Shown in pieces: positions 6,656 through 10,063 of a DNA stretch of 10,063 bases (position 1 is the stretch's first letter; each line of letters begins with the position of its first letter). The position numbers and the translations under genes are program-made. Source of the DNA: an uncultured Clostridia bacterium (GTDB lineage: Bacteria > Bacillota > Clostridia > Christensenellales > CAG-138). Under the pieces are notes generated by a model that was given only the letters and a program-made list of their open reading frames with translations, had not been told where the DNA came from and did no database searches. Where the stretch lies: contig CALEPU010000096.1 in the NCBI GenBank assembly GCA_937913075.1, positions 1 through 10,063 on the forward strand, written 5' to 3'.

Positions 6656-7150
6656 TTAACCGTCCCGATCGCTCCCGTCTGCGGGCGAGCCTTCCCTGTT
6701 AAAAAGCCCGCCGCCGCTGCCGAAAAGCTGACCCAATATGCCCGTCAGCGCGTCGCCGACGCCGGAGCCCGTGCTCTGTGCGCTGTCGGAGCCCTCAAGC
6801 AGCTCCAGCGCTTTCTTCTTTGTGTCGGCGTCCGCCTTGCGATAGAGCGAAACGAGCTTCTTTTCCGCTGCCGAGAGCTTCATCGAGACAGTCGTCGCGG
6901 ACGAGGACGAAGACGACGAAGACGATGACGACGTGCCGCTCTTTGCCGCGTCAAGCAGCGACTTCTGCGTTACGCCCGTCGCCTTGGCTATCTGCTTCAA
7001 CTGCTCCTGCGTGAGCGATTTTTCGCCGCGCTCCACCTTGCCTATGTCGCTTGCGGTGCAGCCTGTGACCTTCTTTGCGAGCTGCTCCTGAGTGAGCCCC
7101 GCCTTGGTGCGCGCCTCCTTTATGAGCGCGCCTACCTTTTTTGCTGCCAT
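6656..7150 (-). CDS. XRE-family helix-turn-helix protein with poly-serine linker
   Basis: Residues about 5-66 are a Cro/CI-type HTH domain: VGALIKEARTKAGLTQEQLA, then SDIGKVERGEKSL and QLKQIAKATGV, with the usual 'GLTQEQLA' and 'ERG' signatures. A linker of 11 consecutive serines (74-84) follows. A charged helix at 89-120 (KLSAAEKKLVSLYRKADAD...) resembles the C-terminal helix of small XRE proteins. The last 40 residues are Gly/Ser-rich with one hydrophobic patch (ALTGILGQLF). It is probably a DNA-binding regulator, but its target is unknown. ATG at 7150 has GGAGG 6 nt upstream. It lies 21 nt after the DNPH1-like gene and is almost certainly co-transcribed with it. The serine run is encoded by mixed TCN codons, so it is unlikely to be a simple replication-slippage product, although the DNA is locally repetitive. 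Confidence 0.9.
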   Translation of the reverse strand: MAAKKVGALIKEARTKAGLTQEQLAKKVTGCTASDIGKVERGEKSLTQEQLKQIAKATGVTQKSLLDAAKSGTSSSSSSSSSSSATTVSMKLSAAEKKLVSLYRKADADTKKKALELLEGSDSAQSTGSGVGDALTGILGQLFGSGGGLFNREGSPADGSDRDG

Positions 7151-7171
7151 ATTTGCCTCCGAATTAATGAT

Positions 7172-7591
7172 TTAGTTTTCGTTCAATATCCTGTCGAGTG
7201 CGGAAAACACCTCGTCTTCCGTCTCGTAGGGGATTATATCAAAGTAAGGGTCGCCCGTCAGCATCGCCGAAAGCTGTGCGGCGCTTCGCCGATAGAATAT
7301 GTGACAGGGCTTGTTGAGCTTTTCGGCATAGGCGAGCTCATACACCACGCCGAGCGACGGGCAGAAGCATTCGGCCATAACGAGGTCGCACTCGGCAAGC
7401 CAAGCGGTATCCTGCTCGTATATTGCTCTGTCGCCCGCCTCGCCCCGCTCCAATAAGGAGAGCTTGAGGTCGCCTACGTGCTCCGTCAGCACTGTGTTTT
7501 TATGCTTGATATGGGCAATGACAGCGGCATATAGAGCGGCGTCCGCCCTGCCTCCGCGTATCGAGCCCGCAAAATAGACCTTTTTGTTCAT
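7172..7591 (-). CDS. DNPH1/Rcl-like 2'-deoxynucleoside 5'-phosphate N-hydrolase
   Basis: This protein has 139 residues. The opening KVYFAGSIRGGR (S10-I-R-G-G-R15) is the phosphate-binding start of the nucleoside 2-deoxyribosyltransferase-like fold. LTEHVGD (35-41), YEQD (58-61), CDLVMAE (68-74) and PSLGVVYEL (78-86) follow the order seen in DNPH1/Rcl, where the equivalents of Ser79 and Glu85 bind phosphate and act as nucleophile. Members of the family split the N-glycosidic bond of 2'-deoxynucleoside monophosphates and so sanitise or recycle nucleotides; the exact substrate here is not determined. Length fits the family. The start at 7591 was chosen over an upstream in-frame ATG at 7624 because GGGAGA lies 5-10 nt before it and homologous proteins begin with this motif. 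The gene follows the rubredoxin terminator closely and precedes the XRE gene by 21 nt. A plain nucleoside deoxyribosyltransferase is the alternative. Confidence 0.9.
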   Translation of the reverse strand: MNKKVYFAGSIRGGRADAALYAAVIAHIKHKNTVLTEHVGDLKLSLLERGEAGDRAIYEQDTAWLAECDLVMAECFCPSLGVVYELAYAEKLNKPCHIFYRRSAAQLSAMLTGDPYFDIIPYETEDEVFSALDRILNEN

Positions 7592-7622
7592 GTTCTCTCC
7601 CTTCGCGGACTTCTTCAAAATC

Positions 7623-7644
7623 AAAAAAGCGGCGGCGCCGCTTT
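7623..7644 (-). terminator. Rho-independent terminator after rubredoxin
   Basis: The minus strand forms an 8-bp GC-rich stem, AAAGCGGC/GCCGCTTT, with a GCC loop (7626-7644) followed by TTTTTTGATTTT. It lies 12 nt after the rubredoxin stop and 32 nt before the DNPH1-like start, so it should largely separate the two transcripts. Confidence 0.85.
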
Positions 7645-7656
7645 CTTGAATTGCTG

Positions 7657-7812
7657 TCAGGCTTCGCTGAACATGCCCTTGTCAACGCCGCAGAGCGGAC
7701 AGGTGAAATCCTCGGGCAGATCTTCAAACTTGGTGCCGGGGGCAATGCCGTTTTCGGGAGAGCCAAGCTCCTCGTCATACTCCCAACCGCAGGCGTCGCA
7801 AACGTACTTCAT
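7657..7812 (-). CDS. Rubredoxin
   Basis: This is a complete 51-residue rubredoxin. The iron site is formed by C5-x2-C8-G (VCDACGWEY) and C38-x2-C41-G (TCPLCGVDKGMF), with the conserved aromatic residues W10, Y12, F29 and F36 and the PGTKFEDLP segment. Rubredoxins carry single electrons in the cytoplasm, in anaerobes often to superoxide reductase, rubrerythrin or flavodiiron proteins; none of these partners lies in the window. The start at 7812 is fixed by AGGAG about 8 nt upstream and by normal family length; the longer frame up to 7899 has no RBS and would add a non-homologous 29-residue extension. It is a single-gene transcript, with promoter at 7868-7896 and terminator at 7623-7644. Confidence 0.97.
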   Translation of the reverse strand: MKYVCDACGWEYDEELGSPENGIAPGTKFEDLPEDFTCPLCGVDKGMFSEA

Positions 7813-7867
7813 AATAAAACTCCTTCCCGCCGAAGGCGATGAAATTAAAGGCAAAGACCTTTTGAAT

Positions 7868-7896
7868 ATTATACACCAAGCGCGCGCGCCGCGCAA
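7868..7896 (-). promoter_or_regulatory. Sigma-A-type promoter of rubredoxin
   Basis: The minus strand shows -10 TATAAT (7868-7873), a 17-nt spacer and a fair -35 TTGCGC (7891-7896). The spacer contains an alternating GCGCGCGCGC run at 7880-7889. Transcription would start near 7861, about 49 nt before the rubredoxin ATG. Confidence 0.65.
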
Positions 7897-8073
7897 CACC
7901 GCCGCCGCGTTTTTATTTCCGCGGCTTACCCCTGAATATTGCGAAAAAGTTCTATATTAATCTTGTTGTCTCAAAGGCTCATGAGGTTCGCTTCCCTGCG
8001 ACCGCCGCCTTGGAGAATTGGATCGGATGTGCTGCGCCTCTTCTGTACAAAATCAAAAGCCGTATATTCCCCC
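7897..8073. other. Divergent intergenic region, no gene seen
   Basis: This stretch lies between the rubredoxin promoter and the DUF1508 promoter. It contains a 6-bp inverted repeat GCCGCG/CGCGGC with a T-rich loop (7904-7925) and the palindrome CTCATGAG at 7979-7986. The segment at about 7965-8048 has a composition like dispersed intergenic sequence known from Oscillospiraceae genomes, but that is only an impression. No start with an RBS and no RNA gene could be identified. Confidence 0.4.
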
Positions 8074-8102
8074 TTGAAATCCGGCGCGAAATGCTGTATA
8101 TT
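8074..8102 (+). promoter_or_regulatory. Sigma-A-type promoter of the DUF1508 gene
   Basis: The plus strand has -35 TTGAAA (8074-8079), a 17-nt spacer and -10 TATATT (8097-8102). The predicted transcript starts near 8109 and leads, after about 55 nt, into AGGAGGG and the ATG at 8164. Confidence 0.8.
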
Positions 8103-8163
8103 ATAGACAGATATTTGCGGGCGCTGTTCCGCAAGGCTAAAATCCTAAAAGCAGGAGGGCATT

Positions 8164-8535
8164 ATGGGTAAGTTTGTTATCAAGGAGACCAAGACGGGTA
8201 TCAAGTTCGATCTTAAAGCGACCAACGGCGAGGTCATTGCGACTTCCGAGGTCTACACTGCGGAGGTAAACTGCCGCAAGGGTATCGAGAGCGTTATCAA
8301 GAACGCACCCGTCGCTGCCGTCGAGAACCAGACAGTTGAGGGTTACGCGGTCGAGAAGCACCCCAAGTTCGAGGTCTATACCGATAAGGCGGGCGAGTTC
8401 CGTTTCAGGCTCAAAGCCACCAACGGTCAGATCATTGCCGTCAGCGAGGGCTATAAGGCGCTCAACAGCTGCATGAACGGCATTGAGTCCGTCAAGAAGA
8501 ACGCCGCCGACAGCGAGATAGTCAAGGCGGAATAA
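8164..8535 (+). CDS. Tandem DUF1508 (YegP-like) protein
   Basis: This 123-residue protein is built from two DUF1508 modules, residues 2-49 and about 67-114. Each reads as F-x-I/L...F-x-LKATNG-x-(V/I)IA-x-SE-x-Y, then Cys, then GIESV-x-KNA (for example FDLKATNGEVIATSEVY and FRLKATNGQIIAVSEGYKA). The fold is a small beta-alpha unit usually present as a pair, as in YegP. No biochemical function is settled for the family. It is soluble with no signal peptide. An excellent AGGAGGG site lies about 5 nt before the ATG and a strong promoter lies at 8074-8102. The 83-residue protein gene follows 103 nt later on the same strand, with no obvious terminator in between, so the two may share a transcript. 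The long minus-strand frame opposite is an antisense shadow. Confidence 0.95.
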   Translation: MGKFVIKETKTGIKFDLKATNGEVIATSEVYTAEVNCRKGIESVIKNAPVAAVENQTVEGYAVEKHPKFEVYTDKAGEFRFRLKATNGQIIAVSEGYKALNSCMNGIESVKKNAADSEIVKAE

Positions 8536-8602
8536 CGGGTTTTCGCTTTTAAAAATGTGTTTTCCCCACGTTGGGCTTGGTATGATCAGGCGTCGGCGCG
8601 GG

Positions 8603-8608
8603 TATAAT
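8603..8608 (+). promoter_or_regulatory. Possible -10 box before the 83-residue protein gene
   Basis: A perfect TATAAT stands 30 nt before the ATG at 8639, but no acceptable -35 hexamer is found 16-18 nt upstream (GTATGA at 17 nt). It could be a weak secondary promoter between the DUF1508 gene and the small protein gene, or chance. Confidence 0.3.
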
Positions 8609-8638
8609 AAGCGATGAAAAAAACGGGAGGTTATTATT

Positions 8639-8890
8639 ATGGAATTCGATATCAAAGCCAAAATCGAAGAGATAATAGGGAAGATAAAGAACGACGCCGG
8701 TCTTTTCGACGCCTTTAAAAAAGACCCCGAGAAGACTGTCGAGCGCGTCGCAGGCGATGGCGTTCCTGAGGGCTTACTCGAGAAGATAATAGAAGGCGTA
8801 AAGACTGCCCTCTCAGCCGATAAAATAAAGGAGACCGTGGAGAATATAGGCGATAAGCTCGGCGGCATCTTCGGCAAGAAGAGCGAGTAA
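8639..8890 (+). CDS. Small helical protein of unknown function
   Basis: This 83-residue, Lys/Glu-rich protein lacks cysteine, signal peptide and TM segments. Residues 4-31 form a likely amphipathic helix (IKAKIEEIIGKIKNDAGLFD then FKKDPEKTVE), followed by a turn 'GDGVPEGLLEKIIEGVK' and a Gly-rich tail ending LGGIFGKKSE. From memory, Clostridia encode many short proteins with the layout '...L...FKKDP.KT.E...G..(L/V)P...I..(V/I).G(V/I)K' and a LGG(L/I)FGKK end; none has a known role. The 'F..DP......G..P' order is also faintly like NHLP-type RiPP leader regions, but there is no core peptide or maturase nearby. GGGAGG lies 8 nt before the ATG. It is probably co-transcribed with the DUF1508 gene. 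Confidence 0.85.
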   Translation: MEFDIKAKIEEIIGKIKNDAGLFDAFKKDPEKTVERVAGDGVPEGLLEKIIEGVKTALSADKIKETVENIGDKLGGIFGKKSE

Positions 8891-9003
8891 AGGCGTAAGC
8901 CCATGGGTCTGTTCCGAAAACTTAATAGTTATGCGCAAAACAAGGCATAACAACAAGTCAATCTCATTGCAGAAAGACTTGAATCAGCTTAATCCGACAG
9001 CTC

Positions 9004-9059
9004 AAAACAACGAAACTGAGAATCCTAACTTTTCTAATGATTTGATGTTTCGTTGTTTT
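9004..9059. terminator. AT-rich 13-bp inverted repeat, possible bidirectional terminator
   Basis: AAAACAACGAAAC (9004-9016) is a perfect inverted match to GTTTCGTTGTTTT (9047-9059), with a 30-nt loop. The A-rich and T-rich flanks and its place between the plus-strand gene ending at 8890 and the minus-strand remnant ending at 9115 fit a shared terminator for convergent genes. The long loop and low GC content weaken this. Otherwise 8891-9114 holds nothing convincing; the 71-codon plus-strand frame at 8931-9146 has no RBS. Confidence 0.4.
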
Positions 9060-9114
9060 ATTTTGGCCCTGCATTGCACAGGACCATTTGCTGTTCGGTT
9101 CGATTATTCGTTGC

Positions 9115-9307
9115 TTACGCTTCGGCGGCTCTGCGGTCGGCGATAAGGTTATCCGACAGATAGTAATGCGGGGAATAAAGGTCGGGGTTCTTGTCGCAAA
9201 GCTCGCGGTAGAGGTCGACAGCCTCGGTGTGGTTGCGGAAGCTCCAATCCCAAACGACGTTACCCTCCGCTTTGCTTGGCATCCGTTATCTTCTTTCCGA
9301 GCTCCAT
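9115..9307 (-). pseudogene. Small gene interrupted at GGG-TAA; 63 aa if shifted +1
   Basis: The minus strand has a clean ATG at 9307 with GGAGG (9316-9320) 8 nt upstream and a good promoter. The frame reads MELGKKITDAKQSGG and stops at TAA (9260-9262). A +1 step over GGGT restores a coherent frame (GNVVWDWSFRNHTEAVDLYR, then RELCDKNPDLYSPHYYLSD) to a stop at 9115-9117, for 63 residues in total. The second part is protein-like, with an amphipathic helix and an EAVDLYRELCDKNPDLY segment reminiscent of a TPR helix pair; I recognise no family. The cause may be a single-base insertion in the GGAGGG run (decay or assembly error) or a programmed +1 frameshift, since the junction is P-site GGG, A-site TAA, with an easy slip to GGT. 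No neighbour suggests a role. Confidence 0.6.
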
Positions 9308-9352
9308 AATAATTTCCTCCTAAAATTGTTTCGGTCTTTTGCTTACAGGCAC

Positions 9353-9381
9353 ATTATACGGGAGCCGACGAACGAATTCAA
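9353..9381 (-). promoter_or_regulatory. Sigma-A-type promoter of the interrupted small gene
   Basis: The minus strand has -35 TTGAAT (9376-9381), a 17-nt spacer and a perfect -10 TATAAT (9353-9358). Transcription would start near 9346, about 39 nt before the ATG at 9307. It diverges from the promoter at 9453-9484. Confidence 0.7.
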
Positions 9382-9452
9382 TAACGCAGCCTTCAGGTTG
9401 AGTTGCCCGTTGGCGGAGTTGAGAAGGTGTACGGCGAGCCGCTTCCACGTTA

Positions 9453-9484
9453 TTGACACGTGAGGCAGGGCATGGTAATATAAT
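9453..9484 (+). promoter_or_regulatory. Sigma-A-type promoter of the zinc-ribbon membrane protein
   Basis: The plus strand has a perfect -35 TTGACA (9453-9458). At 17 nt comes TAATAT (9476-9481), preceded by the extended element TGG; an overlapping perfect TATAAT (9479-9484) sits at a less favourable 20 nt. The -35 box again runs into CACGTG, as in the LRR promoter: the 11 bases ATTGACACGTG are common to both. Confidence 0.7.
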
Positions 9485-9513
9485 ATTGTAAGCTTTTCAG
9501 GGAGGTGATTTGT

Positions 9514-9954
9514 TTGGAATACTGTGCATACTGCGGGGAGCCGCTTAATGGTCTGCAAAGATTCTGCCCTCACTGCGGCTCTGCAAATCCCTCGTATACG
9601 GGCGATACGCAGAGCTCCGGTTACGAAGGCGGCTATGCCGTTCCTCAGCCCCAAACTCCGCTGCGCGGCACCAACGGGCTTGCCATTGCCGGCTTCGCCT
9701 GCGCCTTCAGCGTACCGCTCGTCGGGCTGATACTCTCCGTCATAGCAGGCAAAAGAGCCGCCTCCGGCGAGTATCAAAATCCCCTGCCCGGCTTTGCGAA
9801 ATGGGGAAAAATAATCAGCATCGTCAGCATGGTCCTAATTGCATTGTTCATCTCGCTCTACGTCGTACTGATCGTCTATGCCGTCAGAAACTCCGGCAAT
9901 ATAGATTTTGACGAATTCGAGGATCTATTCGACTCGATAAGGTATTACTATTGA
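9514..9954 (+). CDS. Zinc-ribbon and two-TM membrane protein (DUF4190-like)
   Basis: This protein has 146 residues from TTG at 9514. The start was chosen because GGAGGTGAT (9501-9509) precedes it at a normal distance; the GTG at 9505 lies inside that RBS. Residues 4-22 form a zinc ribbon: C4-A-Y-C7-G ... F17-C18-P-H-C21-G. A Gly/Pro/Gln-rich linker runs to about 53. TM1 (about 55-79) reads NGLAIAGFACAFSVPLVGLI, the typical DUF4190 opening, and TM2 spans about 100-124. The tail is acidic, ending FDEFEDLFDSIRYYY. Such small membrane proteins are common in Gram-positive bacteria; the function is unknown, and the zinc ribbon is expected on the cytoplasmic side. It stands alone with its own promoter. 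The minus-strand frame across it is an antisense shadow. Confidence 0.9.
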   Translation: MEYCAYCGEPLNGLQRFCPHCGSANPSYTGDTQSSGYEGGYAVPQPQTPLRGTNGLAIAGFACAFSVPLVGLILSVIAGKRAASGEYQNPLPGFAKWGKIISIVSMVLIALFISLYVVLIVYAVRNSGNIDFDEFEDLFDSIRYYY

Positions 9955-10012
9955 CACTTCGCGGGAATGCCGCATTTAGCAATTATTTAAGACATAGCTC
10001 ATAGATAAAAGA

Positions 10013-10055
10013 GGCTGTTGCATTAATGCTCAAAATCACCTTCCGAGCAACAGCC
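10013..10055 (-). terminator. Hairpin at the right edge, possible minus-strand terminator
   Basis: GGCTGTTGC (10013-10021) pairs perfectly with GCAACAGCC (10047-10055) across a 25-nt loop. A shorter alternative, TGCTC/GAGCA (10027-10031 with 10045-10049), competes with it. On the minus strand the stem is followed by TCTTTTATC, so it would suit a gene entering from the right; on the plus strand the bases seen after it (GTCCCCGA) are not T-rich. Confidence 0.35.
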
Positions 10056-10063
10056 GTCCCCGA

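Noticed and set aside
8137..8904. 255-codon minus-strand frame
   Set aside because: It lies wholly opposite the DUF1508 and 83-residue genes, both of which have strong RBSs and family-like sequence; no RBS or domain supports the antisense frame.
9060..9090. Hairpin GGCCCTG/CAGGACC as a terminator
   Set aside because: One mismatch in a 7-bp stem and no T-run on the proper side in either direction.
9343..9777. 144-codon minus-strand frame across the zinc-ribbon gene
   Set aside because: It is antisense to a well-supported CDS and spans both promoters; no RBS and no domain.
1..10063. CRISPR arrays, tRNA/rRNA genes, phage or plasmid functions, riboswitches
   Set aside because: No regularly spaced repeats, no cloverleaf or rRNA-like segment, no integrase, transposase or replication gene, and no leader long enough to hold a known riboswitch was seen by reading; covariance-model searches were not possible.

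Overview
The window looks like a chromosomal stretch from an anaerobic, endospore-forming Clostridia bacterium (Bacillota; an Oscillospiraceae- or Christensenellales-like gut lineage is a guess). The grounds are a SpoIID start at the left edge, a rubredoxin, a BspA-type leucine-rich-repeat surface protein, Clostridia-style lipoproteins, strong AGGAG ribosome binding sites and clear sigma-A-type promoters with 17-nt spacers. Several genes appear to use GTG or TTG starts.

Layout from left to right. (1) 1-376, minus: the N-terminal third of spoIID, cut by the window edge. (2) 377-660: no gene; a cluster of short palindromes that looks like a REP/BIME-type or small non-autonomous element. (3) 661-4046, minus: a three-gene unit with its own promoter (4018-4046) and terminator (661-698). 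It encodes an exported lipoprotein with a probable repeat/propeller body, a small secreted Tyr-rich protein with a damaged-looking start, and a second lipoprotein that recalls Clostridia DUF6034-type proteins. No function is known for any of the three. (4) 4181-6639, minus: a secreted 752-residue BspA-like LRR protein with its own promoter and terminator. Its terminator shares 39 identical bases with the terminator of unit 3, so the lipoprotein operon lies between two direct repeats.

(5) 6656-7896, minus: rubredoxin, then a strong terminator, then a DNPH1/Rcl-like nucleotide N-hydrolase followed by an XRE-type helix-turn-helix protein with an 11-serine linker. The rubredoxin promoter fires leftward and diverges from (6) 8074-8890, plus: a tandem DUF1508 (YegP-like) protein and an 83-residue helical protein of unknown function. 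(7) 8891-9381: a small minus-strand gene with a good promoter and RBS whose reading frame is interrupted after 15 codons at GGG-TAA and continues in the +1 frame. (8) 9453-9954, plus: a zinc-ribbon plus two-TM (DUF4190-like) membrane protein. (9) The right edge holds a 9-bp hairpin that may terminate a gene arriving from the right.

Nothing here is a recognised defence, secretion or biosynthetic system. The parts most likely to repay attention are the lipoprotein operon bracketed by identical terminators, the interrupted 63-codon gene with a frameshift-like junction, the small protein after the DUF1508 gene, and the palindrome cluster at 487-643. All functional statements rest on reading the sequence and on recalled family patterns; no database search was run.
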